A stretch of DNA of 64,000 nucleotides from Candidatus Binatia bacterium. Its GTDB lineage: Bacteria; Desulfobacterota; Binatia; UBA9968. The number at the start of each line of letters is the position of its first letter. Position 1 is the stretch's first letter. A program made the translations under genes and the position numbers. The stretch covers positions 1-64,000 of the forward strand of contig DASXUF010000080.1 in NCBI GenBank assembly GCA_036504975.1. The letters are read 5' to 3'. Below the pieces are notes generated by a model. It was not told the DNA's origin, did no database searches, and saw only the letters and a list, made by a program, of their open reading frames with translations. Below are positions 34,074-43,243 of the stretch, in pieces.

Positions 34074-37019
34074 ATGAGCACCCGAGTACGACTCGCCAAG
34101 ATCCTCGGCCGGCGCGCCGCCGTCGCCTTCGGCGTCGTCACGCTGCTCAGCGCCGGGCTGCTCGCGTCGATCAACCTCGCCTCGCGCCATGCCTTGAAGC
34201 TCTACATCGAAGATCAGCTCTCGCGCCTATCCTGGGACGTAGCGCTCTATCAGACGACGGAATTTTCTCTGGCGCGCGAGGTCTCGCCCAAGCTTCGCGC
34301 CGTCGCCGGCGTCGAGCGGGTGGAGAGTCTGAGCTTTCTCCGCACCAAGCCGCCGCCGGAAGCCCTGCTGCAAGTGGACCGCAAGCCGCTGGCGGCGCCG
34401 TGGATCTCCGTTCTTTCGGCGACCGACGTTTCTTTGCTGCCGCCGGGCGCGCGGCCCGATAAATCAAACGCCGGCGGGGCGTTTCTCGCTCTGGTCGGGC
34501 CGGAACAACAGATGGGCCGAGCCTTCCTCGCGCTCCAGGGCGCCAAGGCCTTCAGTGTGCGCGTCACTCCGCGCGGGCAGAAAATCGAGCGCGCGCTTTT
34601 CGACACCCCGCTTAAGGGCGTGGTTCGCCTCGAGCGCTCGGAGGTCAACCGCTACTTCATGGACGAGATCGGCACGATCTCTTTCGTGCCGTATATCGGC
34701 GTTATCCTCGTCATACCGCACGACTTCGAGATCCTTCGGCGCTTCGACGCGCTCTCGCGCGGCGCGCTGAACGATGACGGTGACATTCACGTGACCGCCG
34801 GCGAGTATCTGCCCGAGGTGATCCACCTGGCGCGCATCGACAGGAAGCGTCTGATCTCGGGATGGGACATTCCGGGATCGCTCGGCAATCTGGAAAAACT
34901 CCAGGCGGAGATCGAAGATCAGGTCAAATCTTTGAGCCCCACGATCTTCGTCGACAACGCGATCCTGGTTTTGCTCGGCCGCATGGCGGAGATTTCGCGC
35001 CTGCTGACTTTCGCGACCTTGCTCATCGCCATTCCGCTGCTCGCCATCGCCTGGATGCTGGCGTCGAATCTTTCTGCGCTTCTGATTTTGAACGAGCGGA
35101 GGACGCTCGGACTGATGCGGCTCCGCGGCGTGCCGGGCGCGCTGCTCGGGCAGAGTCTTTTGTTATCCATCGGCGCGGGCGGCCTGATCGGCGGGGTTAT
35201 CGGGATCGCTCTCGGCACCTTGCTCCCCCTTTTCCTTTATGAAGGCGGATGGCTTTCGTGGAACGTTTTGTCCCGCGTTCAAAGTCCATTGCAAATGCTT
35301 TTCTTTCTCGTCGTCGGTCTTTTGCTCGCCCTCTGGATCAGCCGCCGATTGGTGCGCTACGCGACGACGATATCGCCGCTGGAGGCGTCGCGGCGCGTCG
35401 CGACATCCGAAGTCGCCCAGGCCGGAGCTCGCTTCGGCGTTCTTCAGCTTCTCGCGCTCGTCATCGGGCTATACAAGGTCGGAAGCTGGATCGCCGCTTT
35501 CAACCTGGCGGAGCATCTTCCGCTCGCTGAAGATTCGAGCGCGCCGTGGACCTTCTTCGTCAAATTCGCCGTGCTGCTGGATCGCGCGCTCGATTTTGTC
35601 GCGCTGCCGCTGCTGGTTTACGGCATCGTGGCTCTGTTGCTGTGGCGGCAAAAAGTCATCGGCGTGTTGCTTCATGCCGTAACCCTTCTGCTCGGCGGGC
35701 CGCTCAGCCGGCTGTCTCTCCGGCACATGTCCTTCAAACCGCACCGCATCGCGAGCTTCCTCCTGATCGTCGCCCTGATGGCGAGCGTCAGCCTTTATCC
35801 CAGCATCGGCGCGAAATCGTTCGAGGACAAGGCGCTACGCGGCGCCACGGTGCAGATGGGAAGCGAGCTCAACCTCACGGTCAGCCCCGGGGATCTCGTT
35901 TCGGCGGCAGAGCTCGAGCAGGGGCTCGGCGGCCAGGTGCAGGCGTTGAAAGGCGAATTGCAACAAAGGCTTCAGAACCTGCGCGACCCGAACGTTCTTT
36001 CGGTCGATATCATCTTCGAAGCCCTGCTGCCGGGGTTTTTCTTTCCCGGCTACGGCTTGAGCGGCGTGCCGCTTTATCTCATCGGCGACCCCGAGCGCTA
36101 TCTCAAGAGCGTTTTTTTCGAGGAGAAGTTGGGCGTCGGCGGAAATTTCAGCGCGATCGTCCGCGAGCTCAAGGCGGAAAAAGTGGCGGCGTCGCCGCCG
36201 GTGGCGGAGTTTTGGAATCTCGCGTCCGGAGAGCCGGTCCTGCTCGGCGCGGACCTGGATAAAAAGCCGGTCTTGGCTCCCGGCGGCGGCGTGATCGGCT
36301 TCCTTCCCGGCATGCCCCCGAGAAGCATCGCCGACCGGCAGAGCTTCGTCTCGGCGCGCATCGACTATCTCAATTATCTCTCCAGCACGGACGCCTACCT
36401 CATCGCGGCGACGGACAATCCTAAAATCGCCAATCTCAAAGTCTTGATCCCGCGGGTCCTGCTGCTCGTGCGGCTCAAGCCGGCAAGCGACGTCCAAGGC
36501 GCGGTGAAGAGCGTCGCCGAGGCGCTCAAGACGCGGCCGCTGGAAGTGCGCGAGCTCGCTCGCGAGCTCAAAAAAGTCGGCGGCGACATGTTCATCTTTC
36601 TCGCGCTGGAGAACATGCGCATCTATCTCATCGGCGGCATGCTGCTCGCGCTGATCGCGATCGCGGCGATCGCCCTGACCAATTATCTCGAAGACCGGCG
36701 GACTCTCGGCCTCCTGCGCGTGCGCGGCGTGTCGCCGGCGCTGCTGTTCAAATTTTTCGCAGCGATGGTGCTCGCTCCGGCCGTGGGCGGTCTCGCGATC
36801 GGCGTCGCGGTCGCAGCCGCCGCGGGCTTCGGTCTGACGAACCTGATATGGAACCTGCGCGAGCTTAAATCCGTCGTCCACTTGCTGCCGACGCGGCTGG
36901 TGGTTTCCGGGCTCACGATCTGGACCGGTCTGGCGCTCTTTGCCGTCATCGGCGGCATCGCGCTGCTGTTCAGTCTCTGGGTTTTCCGCCGGTCGGCGCG
37001 CGAAAGGTTAATGGAGTAA
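34074..37019 (+). CDS. ABC transporter permease, FtsX/MacB type, two permease modules
   Basis: 981-residue membrane protein with an N-terminal helix, a large periplasmic domain, three FtsX-type helices (about residues 310-430: FATLLIAIPLLAIAWMLASN, NERRTLGLMRLRGVPGALLG), a second helix pair and periplasmic domain, and a C-terminal FtsX module (LIGGMLLALIAIAAIALTNY, DRRTLGLLRVRGVSPALLF). The repeated RRTLGLxRxRGV coupling motif marks two permease halves. This layout is that of LolCE/MacB-like machines that move lipids, lipoproteins or peptides from the inner membrane or periplasm rather than importers. Its ATPase follows. It lies inside the paralogue array, so the secreted proteins and transporter may share a substrate. 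Confidence 0.82.
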   Translation: MSTRVRLAKILGRRAAVAFGVVTLLSAGLLASINLASRHALKLYIEDQLSRLSWDVALYQTTEFSLAREVSPKLRAVAGVERVESLSFLRTKPPPEALLQVDRKPLAAPWISVLSATDVSLLPPGARPDKSNAGGAFLALVGPEQQMGRAFLALQGAKAFSVRVTPRGQKIERALFDTPLKGVVRLERSEVNRYFMDEIGTISFVPYIGVILVIPHDFEILRRFDALSRGALNDDGDIHVTAGEYLPEVIHLARIDRKRLISGWDIPGSLGNLEKLQAEIEDQVKSLSPTIFVDNAILVLLGRMAEISRLLTFATLLIAIPLLAIAWMLASNLSALLILNERRTLGLMRLRGVPGALLGQSLLLSIGAGGLIGGVIGIALGTLLPLFLYEGGWLSWNVLSRVQSPLQMLFFLVVGLLLALWISRRLVRYATTISPLEASRRVATSEVAQAGARFGVLQLLALVIGLYKVGSWIAAFNLAEHLPLAEDSSAPWTFFVKFAVLLDRALDFVALPLLVYGIVALLLWRQKVIGVLLHAVTLLLGGPLSRLSLRHMSFKPHRIASFLLIVALMASVSLYPSIGAKSFEDKALRGATVQMGSELNLTVSPGDLVSAAELEQGLGGQVQALKGELQQRLQNLRDPNVLSVDIIFEALLPGFFFPGYGLSGVPLYLIGDPERYLKSVFFEEKLGVGGNFSAIVRELKAEKVAASPPVAEFWNLASGEPVLLGADLDKKPVLAPGGGVIGFLPGMPPRSIADRQSFVSARIDYLNYLSSTDAYLIAATDNPKIANLKVLIPRVLLLVRLKPASDVQGAVKSVAEALKTRPLEVRELARELKKVGGDMFIFLALENMRIYLIGGMLLALIAIAAIALTNYLEDRRTLGLLRVRGVSPALLFKFFAAMVLAPAVGGLAIGVAVAAAAGFGLTNLIWNLRELKSVVHLLPTRLVVSGLTIWTGLALFAVIGGIALLFSLWVFRRSARERLME

Positions 37020-37124
37020 TGGAGTGTTAGAGTAATGGAGTAATGCAAAAGAGGTCAGGAAGATTTTCCTTCCCGGAACTCCAACACTCCAATACTCCAG
37101 CACTCCAATTTACGGAGGTATCTA
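37012..37124. repeat. Low-complexity hairpin between permease and ATPase genes
   Basis: Built from GGAGTAATGGAGTGTTAGAG words on the left (overlapping the permease stop) and CTCCAACACTCCAATACTCC words on the right, pairing imperfectly around 37065. The ATPase SD (GGAGG at 37113-37117) lies just beyond. It may attenuate ATPase expression. Confidence 0.5.
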
Positions 37125-37823
37125 ATGGGAGGCGACGGGTATTTTGTTAATTTCGGCGTGAGCGTCAATATTTCCGGGCTAACCAAGAGCTATCAGACTT
37201 CGGCCGAGGAAGTTAAGGCGCTCAAGGGAGTCGATTGGGTGATTGAGCCGGGGCAGGCCGTCGCTCTGATGGGGCCGTCGGGGTGCGGCAAGACCACGCT
37301 GCTCAATATCCTCGGCGGCGTCGATCATCCCTCGGGCGGCAAAATCGTCGTCGGCGATCAGGCGCTCGGCTCATTGACGGAGCGCGAGTTGGAGCGTTAT
37401 CGTCTGCTCAAGGTCGGATTCGTTTTTCAGTTCTTCAATTTGATCCCGACCCTCACCGCGTTCGAGAATCTGGAGCTTCCCATGCTGATCTCCGGCGCGG
37501 TGGCGGCGGAGAGAACGAAGCGGTGCGAAGGGCTGCTGCAAATGGTCGGCCTCGTGGGGAAGATGCACAAGCGGCCGGAGGAGCTCTCCGGCGGCGAGCA
37601 GCAGCGCGTCGCGGTCGCGCTCGCTCTCGCCAACGATCCGTCGCTGATCCTGGCCGACGAGCCGACGGGCAATCTCGATACCGAAAACACCGCGGCGATC
37701 GCCGCCCTGTTCGCCTCTCTGGCCGAGAACCACGGCAAGACGGTCATCATGGCGAGCCACGATCCGAAAGCGGTGGAGCAGTTCAAAAAAATCTACAACA
37801 TGCGCGACGGAAAATTTGTCTAA
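37125..37823 (+). CDS. ABC transporter ATPase, LolD/MacB type
   Basis: 232-residue nucleotide-binding protein: Walker A GPSGCGKTT (about 50-58), Q-loop FVFQFFNLIPTLTAFENLE, signature LSGGEQQRVAVALALANDP, Walker B LILADEPTGNLD, and His switch MASHDPKAV. The EENLxLP-like spacing and Q-loop fit the LolD/MacB/FtsE group. It energises the FtsX-type permease encoded upstream. ATG follows GGAGG. Confidence 0.92.
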   Translation: MGGDGYFVNFGVSVNISGLTKSYQTSAEEVKALKGVDWVIEPGQAVALMGPSGCGKTTLLNILGGVDHPSGGKIVVGDQALGSLTERELERYRLLKVGFVFQFFNLIPTLTAFENLELPMLISGAVAAERTKRCEGLLQMVGLVGKMHKRPEELSGGEQQRVAVALALANDPSLILADEPTGNLDTENTAAIAALFASLAENHGKTVIMASHDPKAVEQFKKIYNMRDGKFV

Positions 37824-37954
37824 AAAAGGTTGCAGGGTTTAAGGGTTTCAGGGTTGAAGGGTTAAACGATTTCGAAGTCGATTAAATCGAAAATCGAAAA
37901 CCTGTCCTGAGCGGAGTCGAAGGATCCAAAATCTAAAATGGCGGGGGAGGTTCT
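37824..37954. repeat. A+T-rich repeat element with TCGAAGGATCC half-site
   Basis: AAGGGTTTCAGGGTTGAAGG words are followed by ATCGAAAATCGAAAACC, CCTGTCCTGAGCGGAGTCGA and CCAAAATCTAAAATGG. It combines the A+T-rich array element with one half of the CTGA/TCGAAGG palindromic family, just before paralogue 4. Confidence 0.55.
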
Positions 37955-39661
37955 ATGCAGTGCTGGATGGTAGGGATGGTCTTGCTGGTCTCGGTAGGCT
38001 TCGGCGCGGCAGGTTTCGCGGCCGAGGCGGGGAAGTATCCGCCGCCGCGTTTTCCCTCTTATCTCAAGCCGCCGAAAAATATCGAAGACGTCATGCCGTT
38101 CGCGCGCGCGGCGGTGCGCCAGGTCGGCGGCCGGACGCCGCTCGGCCTGGTCGAGAAGGGCACGGTGCTGATCGTCGCCGATTCGACGGCGGAGGAGATG
38201 GCGCTGCGGGCGATCCGGCGCGCCTACGAGGAGCGCGGCGTGAAAGTTCAGATCGTGCCGGAGTACGAGCTGGTCGGGGTCAAAAAGGAAGACGCGCAGA
38301 AAGCCAAGGAGACGCTCCGCGACTACACTTCGGAGAAGGGCTACATGGAAGCCGCGCGCTGGATTCAAAGCCGCTTCGCCGATCCCGAAGTGCCGAAGAA
38401 GTGGCTGCGCGAGCGGCGGCCCGATCTTTACAAGGCCATGTTCGAGGCCGAGGGCCAGGCTGCCGCGCAGTTGAAGGCGACCGCCGCGAAGCTCACGCGC
38501 AACGGCTTGTCCCAAGGTTTGATCAAGTATCTCGACCAGCATCCCGAGGTCAACGCCGTCTTCTTCCAGCGCGGCGGGCGCACGTCGACCAGCCGCGTCA
38601 TGCAGCACCACAGCCCGAAATTTTTCGGCAACTTTATTTTCGATAACCGTTGGGAGCTGATGAACAAAGCCGCGACCTATCCCGGCGACGTGTGGCGGCT
38701 CGTCGAGGAGCGGCTCATCGAGCCGCTCGCCTGGGTCGATCAGATCCACGTGACCGACCCCGAGGGAACGGATTTCACCTTCGAAGTGAACGACAAGCAG
38801 GCGGAAGCCTGGGCCAAGGGAGCTTACCAGCAGGGCCATCTCTACATGTTTCCCCATCAGGCCACGGGCCGGTTTCCTTACTCGACGATCGACTATCCGG
38901 CCTTCACCAAGACCTACAACCCGCGCTTTCTGCTCAAAGTCAGCGGCGTATTCGCCGGCACCAGCAACCATACCGGGTCGTATCCTCGCATTGAAGTTCG
39001 TCTCAAAGACGGCTATGTGGTCGATGTCAAAGGCGGCGGTATTTACGGCGAGGTGTGGCGCGAGTTTTTGAAGTATCCGAAGATCAACGAGTTGACTTAT
39101 CCTTTTCACGATCAGCCCGGCTACTGGTGGATCTATGAGGCCGGACTCGGAACGAATCCCAAATTTTTCAAACGCCCCGACGAAAACATGGAGGGCGAGA
39201 ATACCTCCGAGCGCAACAACGCCGGCGTCATCCACTGGGGATTCGGCCTGCGCCTCCACCACGGCCCGGACAAGCCCCTGGAATCGAAAGAGTGGATGGA
39301 TTTCGCCAAGGAGAACAATCTGCCGAACGATCACTGGTGGCACATCCATAATCTACTCCCCACGTATCGCGTGCGCGTCCGGGGAACGAAAAACACGTGG
39401 CTCAATCTCATCGAAAAAGGCGAGCTGACGGCGCTCAAGAGCCCGGAGATTCGCGCCCTCGCGTCGCGCTACGGCAACCCGAACGAAGTCCTGGGCGACG
39501 ACTGGTCTCCTTATATACCCGGCATCAACGCGCCGGGCCGGTACGAGGATTACGCCAAAGATCCGTGGAAGACGCATCTCATGGTGATGAAGAAGATCGA
39601 AGCGGGGAATTATGAGTACTTTTATCCGCCAATCAAGAAGGCAGTAGGCGATAGAAGGTAG
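37955..39661 (+). CDS. Secreted M29-like paralogue 4 of 5
   Basis: 568 residues, signal peptide MQCWMVGMVLLVSVGFGAAG. Very close to paralogue 2 in the C-terminal half (QQGHLYMFPHQATGRFPYST, SGVFAGTSNHTGSYPRIEVR, GLGTNPKFFKRPDENMEGEN, GVIHWGFGLRLHHGPDKPL, DHWWHIHNLLPTYRVR). The N-terminal domain is more distinct (VEKGTVLIVADSTAEEMALR, VPEYELVGVKKEDAQK). AGGTT with GGGGGAGG precedes the ATG. Same unknown function as the others. Confidence 0.6.
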   Translation: MQCWMVGMVLLVSVGFGAAGFAAEAGKYPPPRFPSYLKPPKNIEDVMPFARAAVRQVGGRTPLGLVEKGTVLIVADSTAEEMALRAIRRAYEERGVKVQIVPEYELVGVKKEDAQKAKETLRDYTSEKGYMEAARWIQSRFADPEVPKKWLRERRPDLYKAMFEAEGQAAAQLKATAAKLTRNGLSQGLIKYLDQHPEVNAVFFQRGGRTSTSRVMQHHSPKFFGNFIFDNRWELMNKAATYPGDVWRLVEERLIEPLAWVDQIHVTDPEGTDFTFEVNDKQAEAWAKGAYQQGHLYMFPHQATGRFPYSTIDYPAFTKTYNPRFLLKVSGVFAGTSNHTGSYPRIEVRLKDGYVVDVKGGGIYGEVWREFLKYPKINELTYPFHDQPGYWWIYEAGLGTNPKFFKRPDENMEGENTSERNNAGVIHWGFGLRLHHGPDKPLESKEWMDFAKENNLPNDHWWHIHNLLPTYRVRVRGTKNTWLNLIEKGELTALKSPEIRALASRYGNPNEVLGDDWSPYIPGINAPGRYEDYAKDPWKTHLMVMKKIEAGNYEYFYPPIKKAVGDRR

Positions 39662-39748
39662 GCAACACAATTTTAGATTTTCGATTGCCGATTTTCGATT
39701 GAATCTAAAATCCAAAATCTAAAATCGAAAATGGTGGGGAGGGCTGCC
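39662..39748. repeat. A+T-rich inverted-repeat element before paralogue 5
   Basis: TTTTAGATTTTCGATTGCCG followed by ATTTTCGATTGAATCTAAAA and ATCCAAAATCTAAAATCGAA. Same words and layout as at 32184-32308. The Shine-Dalgarno of paralogue 5 (GGGGAGGG, 39736-39743) lies after it. Confidence 0.6.
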
Positions 39749-41458
39749 ATGAATCGCTGGCTCACGGTAATAATTCTGCCGGTCTCGCTCGCATTGTCAG
39801 CGGCAGTCTTCGGAGCGGAGCAGGGGAAGTACCCGTCGCCGCGTTTTCCCTCCTATCTCAAGGCGCCCAAGTCCGTCGAAGACGTGATGCCGTTCGCGCG
39901 GGCGGTGGCGCGCCAGACGAGCGGGCTCCAAGGCGCGGGCCTTGGAAGCCTCAAGAGTGGCGAGATCGTCGCGCTCATCACCGAGGCTTCATCCGAGGAT
40001 ATGGTTGTCGAGGCGATCAAGCGCGCCGCCGAAGAGCGCGGCGTCAAAGTTCAAGCGCTGCCGAGCTACGAGCTTGCCGGCGTGAGCCGCGCGGACGCGC
40101 TCGAGCTGCGCAAGGCGCGCCAGCAGTTCACAGCGGAGCAAGGTTACATGGAAGCGCGGCGCTGGATCGAGGAGATGTTTCCCGACCCGGAGGTGCCGAA
40201 GAAGTGGCTGAAGGAGCGCCGTCCAGACCTCTACGACGCGCTCTATCCTCCGGCCCGCGCTCAACTGTCGGAGAAGCTCAGAGAGGTTCAGAAAAAACTC
40301 GAACGGGAAAACGTCGCCAAGGGGATCAAAGAATATCTGGAGAAAAATCCGGCGGTGAAAGGAGTCTTCTGGGGCACGGGCGGAACGACGACGCTCAGGC
40401 GGTTCATGCGGCCGCACGAAGACAAATTTCTCGGCGTCAACGTTTTCGACAATCGCTGGACGATGATGAGCAAGATATCCGCCTTTCCGGGAGACGTCTG
40501 GAGGCTCGTCGAAGAGAGGGCCATCGAGCCGATCGGCTGGACCGACCGCCTTGAGATCACCGATCCCGAAGGGACCAACCTCACAACGGACCTCACCGAA
40601 GAGATGGCGACCCGCTGGGCGCGCGGCGTCTACCAGCAGGGCCATCTCTATATGTTTCCCAATCAGGCGACGGGTCGCTTCCCGTACTCGGTCGTGGAAT
40701 ATCCCGCGTTTCAGAAAAAGTGGAACGCCCGCTCTCCCACGCCGCGGCCGAACGGCGTGATCGCCGGCACGGCCAATCACGCGGGCCACTACCCGCGCGC
40801 CGAAGTCCATCTAAAGGACGGTTACATCCACGAAGTGAAAGGCGGCGGCGTGTACGGCGATCTCTGGAGAGAGTTCCTCAAATATCCCAAGATCAACGAG
40901 GTCACGTATCCGTATCACGACCGGCCCGGCTACTGGCTTCTCTACGAAGCCGCGCTGGGAACCAATCCCAAGTATTTCAAGCGGCCGGACGAGAACCTGC
41001 GAGGCGACAACGTCACGGAGCGAAACCGCAGCGGCGTGCTGCACTATGGCCACGGCATCCGGGTCCATCACAGCCCCGACTCTCCCGAATGGGCCAAGGA
41101 GTGGGTCGAGTTCACCACCAAGAACAATCTGCCGAACGATCACTGGTTCCACGTTCACAACTATTTTTCCATCTACCGCCTGCGCGTTCGCGGGACGAAA
41201 AACACCTGGGTGACGGTTGTTGGCAACGGCCGCGTGACCTCGCTCGACAGCCCGGAGGTCAGGGCGCTCACGTCTCGTTACGGCGATCCGAAAGAGCTGC
41301 TCGGTGAGGACTGGGTGCCGCAGATTCCAGGGGTCAACGCGCCCGGTCGCTATGAAGACTATGCAAAGGATCCATGGAAAACCGTGGCGGGGGTCTTCAA
41401 GAAGATCGAGGACGGCACCTACGAGTACTTCCATCCGGCGGAGAAACAAAGAAAGTAA
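39749..41458 (+). CDS. Secreted M29-like paralogue 5 of 5 (divergent)
   Basis: 569 residues from ATG 39749 (MNRWLTVIILPVSLALSAAV signal). It keeps the family frame but is the outlier: TGGTTTLRRFMRPHEDKFLG replaces the RRGGR block, VFDNRWTMMSK replaces IFDNRYELMNK, NGVIAGTANHAGHYPRAEVH, EAALGTNPKYFKRPDENLRG, GVLHYGHGIRVHH replaces GVIHWGFG, and DHWFHVHNYFSIYRLR replaces DHWWHIHNLLPTYRVR. The probable metal-site His residues remain. A different substrate preference is likely. An upstream ATG at 39731 in the same frame is less well placed relative to the SD. Confidence 0.58.
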   Translation: MNRWLTVIILPVSLALSAAVFGAEQGKYPSPRFPSYLKAPKSVEDVMPFARAVARQTSGLQGAGLGSLKSGEIVALITEASSEDMVVEAIKRAAEERGVKVQALPSYELAGVSRADALELRKARQQFTAEQGYMEARRWIEEMFPDPEVPKKWLKERRPDLYDALYPPARAQLSEKLREVQKKLERENVAKGIKEYLEKNPAVKGVFWGTGGTTTLRRFMRPHEDKFLGVNVFDNRWTMMSKISAFPGDVWRLVEERAIEPIGWTDRLEITDPEGTNLTTDLTEEMATRWARGVYQQGHLYMFPNQATGRFPYSVVEYPAFQKKWNARSPTPRPNGVIAGTANHAGHYPRAEVHLKDGYIHEVKGGGVYGDLWREFLKYPKINEVTYPYHDRPGYWLLYEAALGTNPKYFKRPDENLRGDNVTERNRSGVLHYGHGIRVHHSPDSPEWAKEWVEFTTKNNLPNDHWFHVHNYFSIYRLRVRGTKNTWVTVVGNGRVTSLDSPEVRALTSRYGDPKELLGEDWVPQIPGVNAPGRYEDYAKDPWKTVAGVFKKIEDGTYEYFHPAEKQRK

Positions 41459-41537
41459 GAAGTTAAAAGGCAGAAAAGCGCCGGGTATTGCGTCGCATCG
41501 AAGCTTATGGGATGCCCTACAGGCCGCTAGGAGTGTG

Positions 41538-41566
41538 TTGACACGATTTGCCCGGTCGGGTAGTGT
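41538..41566 (+). promoter_or_regulatory. Possible sigma70 promoter for the ExeA-like gene
   Basis: TTGACA at 41538-41543, 17-base spacer, TAGTGT at 41561-41566. The -10 box is weak. It lies about 70 bases before the ATG at 41636 in a 177-base spacer that otherwise shows no gene. Confidence 0.35.
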
Positions 41567-41635
41567 CGAAGTTCTGTCAGCGACGGGGAGATCCTCCCAT
41601 ACCGCCGTCTCTTTGCCGCCGATTTAACGTTCCAT

Positions 41636-43243
41636 ATGATTCCGCTTTATGGCGAATATTTCGGCTTGACGAGCCAGCCCTTCTCCGTTAGCCCCGATCC
41701 CAAATTTCTCTATCCCAGTCCAAGCCACAGAGAGGGGCTGGCGCAACTCACCTACGGCATCACGGCGCGCAGGGGGTTTGTCGTATTGACGGGAGAAGTG
41801 GGCACCGGCAAGACCACGTTGATCCATTCTCTTCTCCAACAGCTCCACGACGGCCACACGCACTTCGCGTTTGTCTTTACGCTCGTCACCAGTTTAAAGG
41901 ACTTGCTGCGCTCCGTGTGCGAAGATTTTGGCCTCGTACCTCTCAGCGACGGGCAAAAGGATCTGCACGACTATCTTGCCCAGCTGAATCAGTTTCTTCT
42001 GGAATCGTATCGCAAGGGCGACAACGTCGCGCTGGTGATCGACGAGGCGCAGAATCTTTCCCCCGAGGTGCTCGAAGGCGTGCGGCTTCTTTCCAACTTC
42101 GAGACTTCCGAAGACAAGGTGTTGCAGATCCTTCTGGTGGGACAGCCCGAGCTGTCGGCGCGTCTCAACCGGCCCGAGTTGCGCCAGCTCAAGCAGCGCA
42201 TCGCCTTGCGGTATCATTTAAACCCGCTGAACTTGGGCGAAGTCAAGGAGTATATCGCCAAACGGCTTGAGATCGCGGGCGGGCGCGCCTCGATATTCCC
42301 GGCTAAGACGGTGGAGGCCGTGAATGCTTATTCGGGCGGCGTCCCTCGTCTCATCAATATTCTTTGCGACAACGGCATGCTGACCGCTTACGCGTTGGGC
42401 AAGCGGAGCGTCGAGGTCGGTATGATCGAAGAGACCGCGCGAGACCTGAACCTCGCCATTTTGCCTGGCAGGAGCGCGGCTGCCGATGCCGAGATAATTC
42501 CAATCAAGCTCTGGGAGGCATCGCCTCCCACGCCGGCCGAGAGAAGTTCCAATGTTACCGACGTCGTCGAAGTGAAAGTGCAGGCTGACGCGGCTAGGGA
42601 GCCGCCCTCTACGAAGTCCGAGCCCGTTTTCAAACCGGAGATAGAGCCGATCCCTGCTCCTAAACCGGAGGTACCACCGGCCGCCTCGGCTCCCGAACCG
42701 CCCGCCGCCGATGTAGAGCCATCCTTTATAGTGCTCGAGCCCGTTTTCAAACCGGAGATAGAGCCGGTCCCGGCTCCCAAACCGGAGGCACCACCGGCCG
42801 CCTATGATGTAGAGCCCTCTATGAAGCCTGAGCCGGTTTTCAAACCGGCGGAAGCACACGCACAGCCAACCTTGGTGAGGCCAGCCCCCGCTCCTAAACA
42901 GCCCATCGCCGAAGAGCTGAAAAGAGCGGTTAGCGGGCATCCTGTTCCGCCGCCGAATTCCGCCGCGCGGGCAGGCGAATCCAAAATGGAGACGGTGCCG
43001 CCCAGATCTCTTTCCTTCATGATTTCCGCGCTCACGGAAGCGATGGGGCCCATGGCGCCGTTGGTCGTGCGCGAGCAGATCGATGCTATGGGCGAATCGC
43101 TGCAGGCGTTTCCGAAGCAAAAGCTCCGACGGCTCGTCGAGGTCACGAGCCGCGAGATTCTCAGCGAAACGTTGAGGGACGATTTTGTGAGTCTCATGTC
43201 GGAAGAGATCCGCACGATGCATCCAGGCAAGGAGGAGCGATGA
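41636..43243 (+). CDS. ExeA/GspA-like AAA ATPase with proline-rich repeats
   Basis: 535 residues. The N-terminal half is an AAA ATPase (YFGLTSQPFSVSPDPKFLYP; Walker A GEVGTGKT at 53-60; Walker B VALVIDEAQNLSPEVLEGV; sensor LLVGQPELS). This type works at the inner membrane in secretin or type II secretion and exopolysaccharide assembly. Residues ~320-440 hold three imperfect repeats of EPVFKPEIEPxPAPKPE, a Pro/Lys/Glu spacer of the kind that spans a periplasm or links domains. The C-terminal ~90 residues are helical and unrecognised. No membrane helix is evident, unusual for ExeA. It overlaps the next gene by 4 bases (ATGA). Confidence 0.83.
   Translation: MIPLYGEYFGLTSQPFSVSPDPKFLYPSPSHREGLAQLTYGITARRGFVVLTGEVGTGKTTLIHSLLQQLHDGHTHFAFVFTLVTSLKDLLRSVCEDFGLVPLSDGQKDLHDYLAQLNQFLLESYRKGDNVALVIDEAQNLSPEVLEGVRLLSNFETSEDKVLQILLVGQPELSARLNRPELRQLKQRIALRYHLNPLNLGEVKEYIAKRLEIAGGRASIFPAKTVEAVNAYSGGVPRLINILCDNGMLTAYALGKRSVEVGMIEETARDLNLAILPGRSAAADAEIIPIKLWEASPPTPAERSSNVTDVVEVKVQADAAREPPSTKSEPVFKPEIEPIPAPKPEVPPAASAPEPPAADVEPSFIVLEPVFKPEIEPVPAPKPEAPPAAYDVEPSMKPEPVFKPAEAHAQPTLVRPAPAPKQPIAEELKRAVSGHPVPPPNSAARAGESKMETVPPRSLSFMISALTEAMGPMAPLVVREQIDAMGESLQAFPKQKLRRLVEVTSREILSETLRDDFVSLMSEEIRTMHPGKEER

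Noticed and set aside
37862..39349. Minus-strand 495-residue open frame opposite paralogue 4
   Set aside because: Antisense shadow; similar shadows occur opposite the other paralogues because of shared codon bias.
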